From Oricola cellulosilytica (GTDB taxonomy: Bacteria; Pseudomonadota; Alphaproteobacteria; Rhizobiales; Rhizobiaceae), in contig NZ_JAINFK010000003.1 of assembly GCF_019966575.1 (NCBI RefSeq), positions 124,001 through 188,000 of the forward strand: a DNA stretch of 64,000 nt. Direction: 5' to 3'. The translations under genes were made by a program, and so were the position numbers. A model generated the notes under the pieces. It was not told the origin of the DNA. It saw only the letters and a program-made list of their open reading frames with translations, and made no database searches. The number at the start of each line of letters is the position of its first letter. Positions within the stretch are counted from its first letter, which is position 1. Positions 35,584-43,931 of this stretch are shown here, piece after piece.

Positions 35584-36222
35584 TCACGCCCTTGCAGACG
35601 ATGCCACGGCAGCCCGATCAACCCTGTCCGTGAACTCCTTGCGGAATTCGATCCAGGCGTTCAAAATTGAATTCTCGACGATCTCGGCGTCGAGCTTTTT
35701 GAGATCCTCGGCAATCGGCGCCCAGCGCACCAGCGCCTTCGGGCTGTCAGTAAAATGCGCCGGGCCATTGGTGTGCCAAACGGTTCTCGCGAGCCGGTCA
35801 TCGAATGCAGCCCGCCATTTGTCCGCAGCTCCCGTGCCGCAGCTTCCGTCGTCATTGGCCGCAATTCCTCGCTCGTAGCACTCTGCTGCTATCCCCCCCA
35901 TGACATCGTTGCCCACCTCCGCCTCGACCAGACTGTTGGCAACGCAAAAACAGGTCATGTCTGCGAGGCAGGCTGCGAAGACTTCGAGTTTTGCAATATT
36001 AAGGGATCGAACGAAGATTTCGTCGTCCATCAGTTTCGGGAAACGGGTTCCGACACGGGTTTTTACGTAGCCATAGAGTTTTTTCTGGCAGACGAAGGCA
36101 GCCCTTGTCGAGGCAAAATCGCAAACCGAATCGACCGAATCGATCGGATCGCTTCGACGGAGATAACTGAATCTCGGAAGATACCGCAGCGCCGTTTGAC
36201 CGACTTCCGCCCAGAAAGTCAT
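35584..36222 (-). CDS. Conserved hypothetical protein, 212 aa
   Basis: Starts Met-Thr-Phe-Trp-Ala-Glu-Val-Gly at 36222. The protein is mostly helical in appearance, with scattered cysteines (six or so) in the N-terminal and middle parts, including Cys-Leu-Ala-Asp-Met-Thr-Cys-Phe-Cys-Val-Ala-Asn-Ser. The C-terminus is charged, with Glu-Phe-Arg-Lys-Glu-Phe. No signal peptide or membrane segment is visible and I do not recognise a family. Divergent from the sodium symporter genes; the 152-base gap would hold both promoters. Confidence 0.65.
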   Translation of the reverse strand: MTFWAEVGQTALRYLPRFSYLRRSDPIDSVDSVCDFASTRAAFVCQKKLYGYVKTRVGTRFPKLMDDEIFVRSLNIAKLEVFAACLADMTCFCVANSLVEAEVGNDVMGGIAAECYERGIAANDDGSCGTGAADKWRAAFDDRLARTVWHTNGPAHFTDSPKALVRWAPIAEDLKKLDAEIVENSILNAWIEFRKEFTDRVDRAAVASSARA

Positions 36223-36374
36223 TTGATTTCAGTTCTTTCTGTGGACGCTACCAATGTATGAATTCCCCTGCGCCAGGTTCCGGAGTATCCCTTATGTCGG
36301 ACGGTTGCGGCTTTCAAGAGCGCTCGTCCTTGGAGGGTCGGCAATAGTGCCGGAAATTAGGAAGGGAGGATGGC

Positions 36375-36638
36375 ATGTCTTCTGAACTTGCTGGGCGAAA
36401 CGCGCAGCATTGGGCCAAAACGCGCAGTCTCACGATACTCGTGCTCGCGATCTGGTTCATTTTCGCCATGGTCGTTCCATGGTTCGCAAAGGAGTTGAAC
36501 TCCTTCACATTCCTGGGTTTCCCACTTGGATACTACATGTGTGTCCAAGGCTCGCTCATCGTCTTCGTCGCACTGATCTGGTTCCAGAATTTCCGTCAGG
36601 ACGCGATCGACGATGAGTTCGGCGTCGGCGAAGAATAG
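36375..36638 (+). CDS. Sodium/solute symporter small subunit (DUF4212)
   Basis: An 87-residue protein with two membrane segments (about 18-36 and 47-70) and the family pattern Trp-Ala-Lys-Thr-Arg at the start, Phe-Ala-Met-Val-Val-Pro-Trp-Phe-Ala in helix one and a final acidic tail. DUF4212 proteins are always found just upstream of VC_2705-type symporters and are thought to be a second subunit. A GGGAGG site precedes the ATG. The large subunit starts nine bases downstream. Confidence 0.88.
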   Translation: MSSELAGRNAQHWAKTRSLTILVLAIWFIFAMVVPWFAKELNSFTFLGFPLGYYMCVQGSLIVFVALIWFQNFRQDAIDDEFGVGEE

Positions 36639-36647
36639 GGGGTTCAG

Positions 36648-38453
36648 ATGCAAGGTGGTTTCACTCAGAATCTGGGCAAGGTCTACGGCCTCTATACCCT
36701 CGGGTTCCTCGTCTTCTTCGGCCTGATGGCCGTCCTCGAAAGCATGGGTGTCGGTGCTCGCACCATCGGTATCCTCTTCCTCTGTTTCACCATCGCGATT
36801 TACGCCATCATCGGCTATCTGTCGCGGACGATGGATGTCAGCGCCTATTACGTCGCGGGTCGCGAAGTGCCGGCGCTGTACAACGGCATGGCCACAGCGG
36901 CCGACTGGATGTCGGGCGCATCGTTCGTGGCGCTTGCCGGCGGCATCTATTTCGGTGGTTATCCGTATCTCGGCTTCATCGTGGGCTGGACAGGCGGTTA
37001 TGTGCTGGTCAACTCACTAATGGCGCCGTATCTGCGGAAATTCGGCTGCTATACGGTCCCCGACTTCGTCGGTACGCGTTACGGCGGCAACCTCGCCCGC
37101 CTGTGTGCTGTCATCATCCTCGTGGTTGCATCCTTCACTTATGTGACGGCGCAAATCAACGCCACCGGGACGATTGCGGCGCGCGCACTTGGCATTCCGT
37201 TCGAGATCGGCGTGTGGCTGGGCGTGGCCTCCATCCTGCTTTGCTCGATGCTGGGCGGCATGCGAGGCGTGACATGGACACAGGTCGCTCAGTACATCGT
37301 GCTGATCATCGCCTACCTCGTGCCGGTCATCTGGATGTCGAACAAGCAGGGCTTCGGCCTCATTCCGCACTTCTCCTACGGTGATGCCGTGCAGAAGATT
37401 GCAGAGTTGGAAACGACGTACGGGCTCAATTCGGCCGCCGAATCGGTCGCCGGCCTTTCGGTCCTGACGACACCGCACAACGCGCCGGCAGGCGGCCTGG
37501 ACTCCTGGAAGATGGTGACGCTGGCGGTCGCGATGATGACCGGTACTGCGTCGCTCCCGCACATCCTGATGCGCTACTTCACGACGCCGTCCGTGCGTCA
37601 GGCTCGTCGGTCCGTGGGCTGGTCGCTGTTGTTCATCTTCTTGCTGTACTTCACGGCGCCGGCGCTGGCCACGCTGTCGAAGCTGCAGTTGCTCGACCCG
37701 GCGTTGGCCACGTCAGTGATCGGTAAGAGCATCGAGGATGTGCTCGCCCTCGAATGGGTGCAGAACTGGAGCGCGGTCGGCATGCTTGCCGTCGTGGACC
37801 AAAGCGGTGACGGGCTGGTTCAGTTGAACGAGTTCTTCATGCGGCCGGATATCGTTGTGCTTGCCACCCCAGAAATCGCGGGTCTTCCCTATGTGATTTC
37901 GGGTCTGGTTGCTGCCGGCGGTCTCGCTGCGGCAATGTCGACGGCCGACGGCCTGCTGCTGGCAATCGCCAACGCGCTGTCGCACGATCTTTACTACAAG
38001 ATCATCGACCCGAAGGCAGACACACGCCGCCGCTTGATTGTGGCACGTGTTCTCCTGCTGGGCATCGCAGCACTGGCAGCCTTGGTGGCCTCTTTGAAGC
38101 TGACCGGGATTCTGGGAGCCGTGGCCTGGGCGTTCTGCTTCGCGAACTCCGGCCTGTTCTTCCCGCTGGTGCTTGGCATCTGGTGGAAACGCGCGAACAC
38201 GCCGGGAGCGGTTGCCGGCATGGTCGTCGGCTTCACTGTGGGATCCTGGTACCTCTACATGGTCTATGCCGCTGGCATGACCCCGTGGTTCGGGCTCGAC
38301 CATCTGCGGTTCGGCATCGTCGGCATGGCCGCCAGCCTGATCGCGATGATCGTCGTCACCCTGGCGACGAAGGCTCCGAGCCAGGAAGTCCAAGATATGG
38401 TGGACGAAGTTCGAATTCCTTCGGGCGGAACCATCCTCTCCGCCGACCACTAG
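36648..38453 (+). CDS. Sodium:solute symporter, VC_2705 family (acetate-permease-like), with EF-hand-like loop
   Basis: A 601-residue SSS-family transporter with 13 or so membrane segments and the core stretch Ala-Thr-Ala-Ala-Asp-Trp-Met-Ser-Gly-Ala-Ser-Phe near 81. Tyr-Val-Ile-Ser-Gly-Leu-Val-Ala-Ala-Gly-Gly-Leu-Ala-Ala is near 415, as in ActP-type carboxylate symporters. Residues 384-395 form Asp-Gln-Ser-Gly-Asp-Gly-Leu-Val-Gln-Leu-Asn-Glu, an EF-hand-type calcium loop inserted between membrane segments. Substrate is likely a short carboxylate. A strong terminator follows. Confidence 0.92.
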   Translation: MQGGFTQNLGKVYGLYTLGFLVFFGLMAVLESMGVGARTIGILFLCFTIAIYAIIGYLSRTMDVSAYYVAGREVPALYNGMATAADWMSGASFVALAGGIYFGGYPYLGFIVGWTGGYVLVNSLMAPYLRKFGCYTVPDFVGTRYGGNLARLCAVIILVVASFTYVTAQINATGTIAARALGIPFEIGVWLGVASILLCSMLGGMRGVTWTQVAQYIVLIIAYLVPVIWMSNKQGFGLIPHFSYGDAVQKIAELETTYGLNSAAESVAGLSVLTTPHNAPAGGLDSWKMVTLAVAMMTGTASLPHILMRYFTTPSVRQARRSVGWSLLFIFLLYFTAPALATLSKLQLLDPALATSVIGKSIEDVLALEWVQNWSAVGMLAVVDQSGDGLVQLNEFFMRPDIVVLATPEIAGLPYVISGLVAAGGLAAAMSTADGLLLAIANALSHDLYYKIIDPKADTRRRLIVARVLLLGIAALAALVASLKLTGILGAVAWAFCFANSGLFFPLVLGIWWKRANTPGAVAGMVVGFTVGSWYLYMVYAAGMTPWFGLDHLRFGIVGMAASLIAMIVVTLATKAPSQEVQDMVDEVRIPSGGTILSADH

Positions 38454-38473
38454 GCCGGCCGGAGACAAATTTT

Positions 38474-38505
38474 CGGGGGCGGGCTTTTCCGCCCCCGTTT
38501 TCTTT
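38474..38505 (+). terminator. Rho-independent terminator of the symporter operon
   Basis: Perfect 9-base-pair stem CGGGGGCGG (38474-38482) with CCGCCCCCG (38489-38497), a 6-base loop and TTTTCTTT after it. It begins 21 bases past the symporter stop and separates that operon from the YggT-like gene. Confidence 0.92.
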
Positions 38506-38535
38506 GACAGAACGACAGGAAACCAAAGGTTGCCC

Positions 38536-38898
38536 ATGCCGGAATCAATTGCACCATTCCCGTTCTGGATTGTCGCGCTCGATTACATTCTCGGTGTCGT
38601 GATGTGGACCCTGATCGGCCGAGCAGCGATGAGTATCTTCCTGCCCGAGGACTCGGACTGGTTTTTCATGCGGATCTTCGTGAAAGCGACCAACCCGATC
38701 CTGAAGGTTTTTTCCCCGCTTACGCCCGGCTTCCTGATCCAACCCTTGGTGCCGCTTTACGTCGCTTGGTTTATTTTCATGTTCCGTTTCTACCTCATGC
38801 CTTGGCTGCTGGGATATTCGGTGATGGGAATGCTGTCGTTTCCGCTCGAAAGCGATGTCACGCGTTTCCTTTACGATGTCCTGTATCCCGGGCAGTAG
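38536..38898 (+). CDS. YggT-like small membrane protein
   Basis: About 120 residues from ATG 38536 (a TTG six bases earlier is also in frame). Two or three hydrophobic stretches (about 8-29, 65-85, 87-105) flank Lys-Ala-Thr-Asn-Pro-Ile-Leu-Lys-Val-Phe-Ser-Pro-Leu-Thr-Pro, the kind of membrane-adjacent loop seen in YggT proteins. The match to YggT is by eye and moderate. It lies 12 bases upstream of kdgK; no role in sugar metabolism is known for such proteins. Confidence 0.6.
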   Translation: MPESIAPFPFWIVALDYILGVVMWTLIGRAAMSIFLPEDSDWFFMRIFVKATNPILKVFSPLTPGFLIQPLVPLYVAWFIFMFRFYLMPWLLGYSVMGMLSFPLESDVTRFLYDVLYPGQ

Positions 38899-38909
38899 GA
38901 CGGCGCGCA

Positions 38910-39833
38910 ATGCTGCACAGGATCGTGTCCATCGGCGAGTGCATGATCGAGTTGTCGGGCAAGTCTGATGACGGATGGCGGCAAGGATTCGCCGGCGACA
39001 CCTTCAACACATTGTGGTACCTGCGAGCGCTCTCGAGCCCTGAAACGTCGACCGACTATGTCTCCGCATTCGGAGACGATCCGTTCTCGCGTCAGCAAAT
39101 AGAATTCCTCGACAGGAACCGGATTGGAATTGCCGAGAGCCCGATCATTGAGGGGAAGACGCCGGGGCTCTACGCGATCACCCTCGACGCGGCCGGAGAA
39201 CGATCCTTCACCTACTGGCGCAATGATGCCGCGGCCCGGATGCTGGCCGACGATCCGAAGCGTCTCACCCAAAGCCTTTCGGGCGCGAGCCTGATCTACT
39301 TTTCGGGCATTACCCTTGCCATTCTGGCGGATGCCGCGCGCGAGACGTTGCTGTCTGCGATTTCGGATGCACGTGACGAGAACGCCTCGATCGCATTCGA
39401 CCCGAATTATCGCCCTCGCCTGTGGCCAAGACCGGAAGCCGCACGCACAGCGATTCGGCAGGGCTATTGGACCGCCTCGATCGTTCTGCCCACCTTCGAC
39501 GACGAGCGCGCGCTGTTCGGCGACAAGACCCCGGGCGAAACGCTTGAGCGGATTATCGCCGAGGGGCCGGGAGAGATCGTGGTAAAATCAGGCGGTGAGG
39601 CCGCGCTGGTCTATCACGGCGGCGAGGGGGTCGAGGTCGCTCCACCGGAAAGCGTCGAGCCCATCGACACGACGGGGGCCGGCGACAGCTTCAACGGCGC
39701 ATATCTCGCCGGTCGGTTGGCCGGCATGACTGCCGAGGCCGCTGCGCTTTACGCTCACAAGATCGCCGGCAAGGTGATACGTCATCATGGTGCGCTGTTG
39801 CCGATGAAATCCCTCGCCATACTCCGCCCCTGA
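38910..39833 (+). CDS. kdgK: 2-dehydro-3-deoxygluconokinase (PfkB family)
   Basis: A 307-residue PfkB kinase. It begins Val-Ser-Ile-Gly-Glu-Cys-Met-Ile-Glu-Leu and has the N-terminal substrate loop Gly-Asp-Thr-Phe-Asn-Thr, as in KdgK proteins. The catalytic Asp lies in the anion-hole motif Asp-Thr-Thr-Gly-Ala-Gly-Asp-Ser-Phe-Asn-Gly-Ala (about 251-262). KdgK phosphorylates KDG to KDPG for the Entner-Doudoroff route. ATG 38910 is preferred for the AGGA site nine bases upstream; an upstream extension overlaps the YggT-like gene. Convergent with galM. Confidence 0.92.
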   Translation: MLHRIVSIGECMIELSGKSDDGWRQGFAGDTFNTLWYLRALSSPETSTDYVSAFGDDPFSRQQIEFLDRNRIGIAESPIIEGKTPGLYAITLDAAGERSFTYWRNDAAARMLADDPKRLTQSLSGASLIYFSGITLAILADAARETLLSAISDARDENASIAFDPNYRPRLWPRPEAARTAIRQGYWTASIVLPTFDDERALFGDKTPGETLERIIAEGPGEIVVKSGGEAALVYHGGEGVEVAPPESVEPIDTTGAGDSFNGAYLAGRLAGMTAEAAALYAHKIAGKVIRHHGALLPMKSLAILRP

Positions 39834-39847
39834 AGACGTACCCGGCT

Positions 39848-40840
39848 TTACGCGCGTTGGTGCCTGCTGAAGCGGTAGACCGTCCGCTGTTCGCGAATGT
39901 CACCCGGCCTGAGAACCGCGCCGGGATACTCCGGCCGGTTCGGCGAATCCGGCCATATCTGTGTCTCGAGACAGACTCCCGCATGATGGCCGTAGCGCCG
40001 CCCGCCAAGACCTGGAACCGGTATGTTCAATTCGGGAGACGTAAAAAACTGCAGCCCGGGCTCGGCGGTGATGACCTCCATCGCCACTCCCGAACGCGGT
40101 GCGCGCAATCGGGCGACCAAGCGTTCTGAACCGGCAGCGGCGCCGATGCAAAAATTGTGGTCGTATGAGGCCGCCGGATCGCGCGCGTTAAGCCGCTTGG
40201 AAGTGCGAAAATCGAAGGCCGTTCCCTCGACCGGCGCGGGATTGCCGAGGGGGATCAGCGCGTCATCGACAGGCAGATAGCGATCGGCGCTGATCATGAC
40301 CTCGTGATCCGTCGCTGCGCGCGCGCCACCGTCCTCGAGATTGAAATAGCTATGATGCGCCATCGAGCAGACAGTTGGTGCATCGGTGACCGCCGATAGC
40401 GCTACCCCCAAGGCACCGCCTGCCGACAGCTCATACCGGCATCGTGCCCGGAGCGCACCGGGAAATCCCATATCCCCGTCCAGGCTGTCCAGAGCCAGTT
40501 CGACATGTGACGGACCGCAATCTTCGATTTCCCAGATCCGGCTGGAAAAACCGTCTACGCCACCGTGCAGACAATGGCCGCCATTGTTGCGGCTCAGTTC
40601 GTGGGTCTGACCGTCAAGCTTGAAGCGTCCGTTCGCGATGCGGTTCGCGAATCGCCCGACAATCGCCCCGAAATAGGGGGAGTGCCGTGCGTAGTTCTCA
40701 AGCGTCTCGAAACCCAGCACAAGCGGATCTTCGTGACCTTCGAGCCGCAAATCCTGAACGATCGCCCCGAGAGTGAGGATATGAGCTGTCAAGCCGCCGG
40801 CGCGGATTCGGATCCTCTCGACCGGCATCCCCGACGCCAT
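39848..40840 (-). CDS. galM: Aldose 1-epimerase
   Basis: A 330-residue mutarotase-type protein. It has Gly-Arg-Phe-Ala-Asn-Arg-Ile-Ala-Asn-Gly-Arg-Phe near residue 60, Asn-Asn-Gly-Gly-His-Cys-Leu-His-Gly-Gly near 85, Met-Ala-His-His-Ser-Tyr-Phe-Asn-Leu near 160 (catalytic His) and a late Cys-Leu-Glu-Thr-Gln (catalytic Glu). It interconverts alpha and beta aldoses. ATG 40840 (with GGGG just upstream) is chosen over TTG 40858. It might serve xylose, galactose or arabinose. Confidence 0.92.
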   Translation of the reverse strand: MASGMPVERIRIRAGGLTAHILTLGAIVQDLRLEGHEDPLVLGFETLENYARHSPYFGAIVGRFANRIANGRFKLDGQTHELSRNNGGHCLHGGVDGFSSRIWEIEDCGPSHVELALDSLDGDMGFPGALRARCRYELSAGGALGVALSAVTDAPTVCSMAHHSYFNLEDGGARAATDHEVMISADRYLPVDDALIPLGNPAPVEGTAFDFRTSKRLNARDPAASYDHNFCIGAAAGSERLVARLRAPRSGVAMEVITAEPGLQFFTSPELNIPVPGLGGRRYGHHAGVCLETQIWPDSPNRPEYPGAVLRPGDIREQRTVYRFSRHQRA

Positions 40841-41073
40841 ATTTCCCCAGAAAGTCAAGGGCAGTTCCTCGTACTCTGCGACCCGGGATGTTGTTGCGAC
40901 GCGCCTTCGCGTAGCCGCATCCGATGGTGCGTCAATGTAGCCTCATTGGAGTCGGGTATGGCCTTTTCCTGAAGCGTCAAAAAGGTTAGAGAGCGCGCAA
41001 CGGAACAGTCAATGGTAAGACTGCTGTTCGACCGGGCGCGGCGGGCAGACCAGTCGACATGAAGGAACGAGAC

Positions 41074-41358
41074 GTGACCACAACATTCGACAAAGTCGCC
41101 GATATCATTGCCGATACCAGTGAAATCGATCGCGAATCGATCACGCCGGAAAGCCATACAATTGATGATCTCGGTATCGATAGTCTCGATTTTCTCGACA
41201 TCGTGTTTGCGATCGACAAGGAGTTCGGCATCAAGATTCCACTCGAACAATGGACGCAGGACGTCAACGACGGCAAGGTCGCGACCGAGGAGTACTTCGT
41301 GCTGAAAAACCTCTGCGCCAAAATTGACGCCTTGGTCGCCGCAAAGGCCGCAGCCTGA
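41074..41358 (+). CDS. acpXL: Acyl carrier protein AcpXL
   Basis: GTG 41074, seven bases after AAGGA, gives a 94-residue protein beginning [10 protein letters not shown]; the ATG 15 bases earlier would add five residues not seen in relatives. Ser37 in Gly-Ile-Asp-Ser-Leu-Asp-Phe carries the 4'-phosphopantetheine. AcpXL holds the growing very-long-chain acyl chain, later placed on lipid A by LpxXL. The long C-terminal part with Ile-Pro-Leu-Glu-Gln-Trp-Thr-Gln is diagnostic. First gene of the cluster; the fabZXL gene usually next is absent. Confidence 0.96.
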   Translation: MTTTFDKVADIIADTSEIDRESITPESHTIDDLGIDSLDFLDIVFAIDKEFGIKIPLEQWTQDVNDGKVATEEYFVLKNLCAKIDALVAAKAAA

Positions 41359-41400
41359 TCCGATTCTCCCCCAGCAGTCGAGCATCCTTCGAGGCCCGGT

Positions 41401-42609
41401 TTGAAGGCACCTGTTGCAAATGATGTCGTGATCACCGGCATAGGCCTCGTTTCCTCGCTTGGCGAAGGGGCGGATGCGAATTGGAAAGCGCTGACGAATT
41501 TCGCCGGTCCGGTGCTCGAGCGGGAGCGTTTCGCTCCTTACACAGTGCATCCCCTTCCCGAAGTCGACTGGTCTCAGCAGATCGCCAAACGCGATCAGCG
41601 CCAGATGGAAGCGTGGCAGCGGATCGGGACCTATGCAGCAGGACTTGCCCTGGAGGACGCCGGCATAAAGGACGACGAGGCGCTTTGCGCTTCAATGGAC
41701 ATGATCGTCGCGGCCGGGGGCGGCGAGCGCGACACCGCTGTCGACACGATGATCCTCAATCGGATCGCCGACGGAGTGCCCGACCGGGAGGTGCTCATCA
41801 ACGAAGTGCTGACGACGGAACTGCGCCCGACGCTCTTTCTCGCCCAACTGTCGAATCTCCTCGCAGGAAATATATCCATCGTCCACAAGGTCACGGGGTC
41901 CTCGCGCACGTTCATGGGAGAGGAAGGTGCGGGTATTTCCGCCCTGCAGACGACGATTGCACGGATACGCTCCGGGCAAAGCACCCACGCTCTCGTTGGC
42001 GGCGCCTATAATGCCGAACATCCCGACATGCTACTTGGCTACGAGCTTGGTCATCATTTGCATCGGGACGCGTGGATGCCCGTATGGCAGCGTGACCGAT
42101 GCGAAGGAGGCGGCGTCATCACCGGCTCGGGCGGCGTGTTCCTCGTATTGGAAAGCCGAGCCCGTGCGGAGCGACGAGGCGTTCCGGTCTACGCATTGCT
42201 TGGAAACGTTGCCGCCGACCAAGGGCCTCTGGACGCAACAAAGACACATCATCGGCTCTCCCAAATGGCGGACGAAGCAGATATTGGATCAGTCGATGTG
42301 ATTATCTCCGCCGCATCCGGCAGCCACGCCCGCACTTCGGCGGAACGCAGCTTTTTGAGCGACAATCTTACCGATATCCCGTTCCGCGGAATCTCGACAG
42401 CCACTGGCCACCTGCGCGACGCCCAGTTCCCGCTGGCTGTGGCTGTGGCGGCCCTGGCGTTGCGGCATGGATCCACCCCCGCGCCGTTCGATCCCGAGAT
42501 CGAAAGGCCGGCAGAAAGAGCTCCGACGTCGGTCGGTGTCATCGCGCTCGGCTACAATGCCGGCGAAGGGATGGTGCGCGTTTCACGCGCCGAAGGAGAC
42601 GGATCATGA
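41401..42609 (+). CDS. fabF2XL: FabF2XL, ketosynthase-like subunit without the catalytic cysteine
   Basis: A 402-residue thiolase-fold protein starting at TTG 41401 behind GAGG. It has the N-terminal Asp-Val-Val-Ile-Thr-Gly-Ile-Gly-Leu-Val-Ser-Ser-Leu-Gly of KAS enzymes. The nucleophile loop reads Thr165-Gly-Ser-Ser-Arg-Thr-Phe instead of Ala-Cys-Ala-Ser, and the first His motif is Ser-Gly-Ser-His (306-309) rather than His-Gly-Thr; only the second His (His337) is kept. It should not condense by itself and may act like a chain-length-factor partner of FabF1XL. Four-base overlap with fabF1XL. Confidence 0.9.
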   Translation: MKAPVANDVVITGIGLVSSLGEGADANWKALTNFAGPVLERERFAPYTVHPLPEVDWSQQIAKRDQRQMEAWQRIGTYAAGLALEDAGIKDDEALCASMDMIVAAGGGERDTAVDTMILNRIADGVPDREVLINEVLTTELRPTLFLAQLSNLLAGNISIVHKVTGSSRTFMGEEGAGISALQTTIARIRSGQSTHALVGGAYNAEHPDMLLGYELGHHLHRDAWMPVWQRDRCEGGGVITGSGGVFLVLESRARAERRGVPVYALLGNVAADQGPLDATKTHHRLSQMADEADIGSVDVIISAASGSHARTSAERSFLSDNLTDIPFRGISTATGHLRDAQFPLAVAVAALALRHGSTPAPFDPEIERPAERAPTSVGVIALGYNAGEGMVRVSRAEGDGS

Positions 42610-43889
42610 GCGGCTTCACCGATCAAGCGGGGCGGCCCGTGATCGCCATCACCGGCTCCGGTGTCGTTTCGTCGCTCGGCAATGGCAAGAAGGACAACTG
42701 GGCCCGTCTCACCAATGGCGAGTCCGGCATCCACGCTATCAAACGCTTCCCGAGCGATCATCTACGCACCACGATGGCCGGAACCGTGGATTTCATGACG
42801 CCGGTCGATGCCGGGTCGACCGCCCTGACGTTCGCGCTCGCTGAAGCTGCCGCAGTCGAAGCAATTGCCGAATCCGGGTTCAAGATTGGAGATTTCGGTG
42901 GGCCGCTGTTCCTGGCCGCGCCGCCCGTCGAACTGGAATGGTGGCAACGTCTGGATCTGGACGGAGACGGCGGCGAAAACGGCGTGAACGAACCCGGCTA
43001 CGAAAGGATTCTGCACGCGGCACGTAATCGCGCCCACGAGGAGTTTTTCAGGTCGGCGCAGTTCGCCACGATCGGCTCGAAACTGCGCGAACGTCTCGGA
43101 ACGCGGGGACTGCCGATCACCCTTTCGACGGCCTGCGCATCGGGCGCGACCGCGATCCAGCTGGGCGTTGAAGCGATACGGCGCGGCGAGACCGAGCGTG
43201 TCATCGCGGTGGCGACCGACGGCTCGGTAACGGCCGAGGCGCTTGTGCGTTTTTCGCTTCTTTCCGCGCTTTCGACGCAAAATGAAGCGCCGGAAAAGGC
43301 CTCCAAACCCTTCTCGAAGGATCGCGACGGCTTTGTGATGGCCGAGGGGGCGGCCGCGTTTGTGATGGAATCCCTGGAGAGCGCGAGGGCCCGTGGCGCG
43401 ACAGTGCTCGGGATTCTCGAGGGTTGCGGCGAGTGCGCCGACGATTTTCACCGCACCCGCTCCAAACCCGACGGTTCCCCGGCGATCGCGGCCGTGCGTG
43501 CCGCGCTAGACGATGCGGGCGTTTCGACCGACGACATCGATTATGTGAACGCGCACGGAACGTCGACGCCGGAAAACGACAAGATGGAGTATCTGTCACT
43601 TTCAGCGGTCTTCGGCGAGAAGATGAAGTCGGTCCCGATCTCGTCCAACAAGTCGATGATCGGCCACACGCTCACCGCGGCGGGCGCGATCGAGGCGGTC
43701 TTCTCCTTAATGACGATCCGCAGCGGAACACTGCCGCCGACGATCAATCACGTCACTCCCGACCCGGCGATCGAACTGGACGTCGTGCCCAACACCAAGC
43801 GCGATGCCACAGTGAACCGGGTTTTATCGAACTCGTTCGGCTTCGGCGGGCAGAACACCTGCCTTGTCATCGCTGCGGAACCTGCTTAA
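42606..43889 (+). CDS. fabF1XL: FabF1XL, active 3-oxoacyl-ACP synthase
   Basis: A 427-residue KAS with a complete Cys-His-His triad: Cys177 in Ser-Thr-Ala-Cys-Ala-Ser-Gly, His317 in Asn-Ala-His-Gly-Thr-Ser-Thr-Pro and His354 in Met-Ile-Gly-His-Thr-Leu-Thr-Ala-Ala-Gly. It should perform decarboxylative condensation of malonyl-AcpXL with the growing acyl chain. The ATG overlaps the fabF2XL stop (ATGA), consistent with a stoichiometric pair. A longer upstream frame is off-frame fabF2XL and is rejected. Confidence 0.95.
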   Translation: MSGFTDQAGRPVIAITGSGVVSSLGNGKKDNWARLTNGESGIHAIKRFPSDHLRTTMAGTVDFMTPVDAGSTALTFALAEAAAVEAIAESGFKIGDFGGPLFLAAPPVELEWWQRLDLDGDGGENGVNEPGYERILHAARNRAHEEFFRSAQFATIGSKLRERLGTRGLPITLSTACASGATAIQLGVEAIRRGETERVIAVATDGSVTAEALVRFSLLSALSTQNEAPEKASKPFSKDRDGFVMAEGAAAFVMESLESARARGATVLGILEGCGECADDFHRTRSKPDGSPAIAAVRAALDDAGVSTDDIDYVNAHGTSTPENDKMEYLSLSAVFGEKMKSVPISSNKSMIGHTLTAAGAIEAVFSLMTIRSGTLPPTINHVTPDPAIELDVVPNTKRDATVNRVLSNSFGFGGQNTCLVIAAEPA

Positions 43890-43931
43890 GCCCTCCCCAC
43901 CGCACCTTGAACTCCCTTTGAAGGATAAGCC

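Noticed and set aside
42099-42605. N-terminal extension of FabF1XL
   Set aside because: The extra residues are an off-frame reading of fabF2XL; the ATG at 42606 overlaps the fabF2XL stop and begins the conserved domain.
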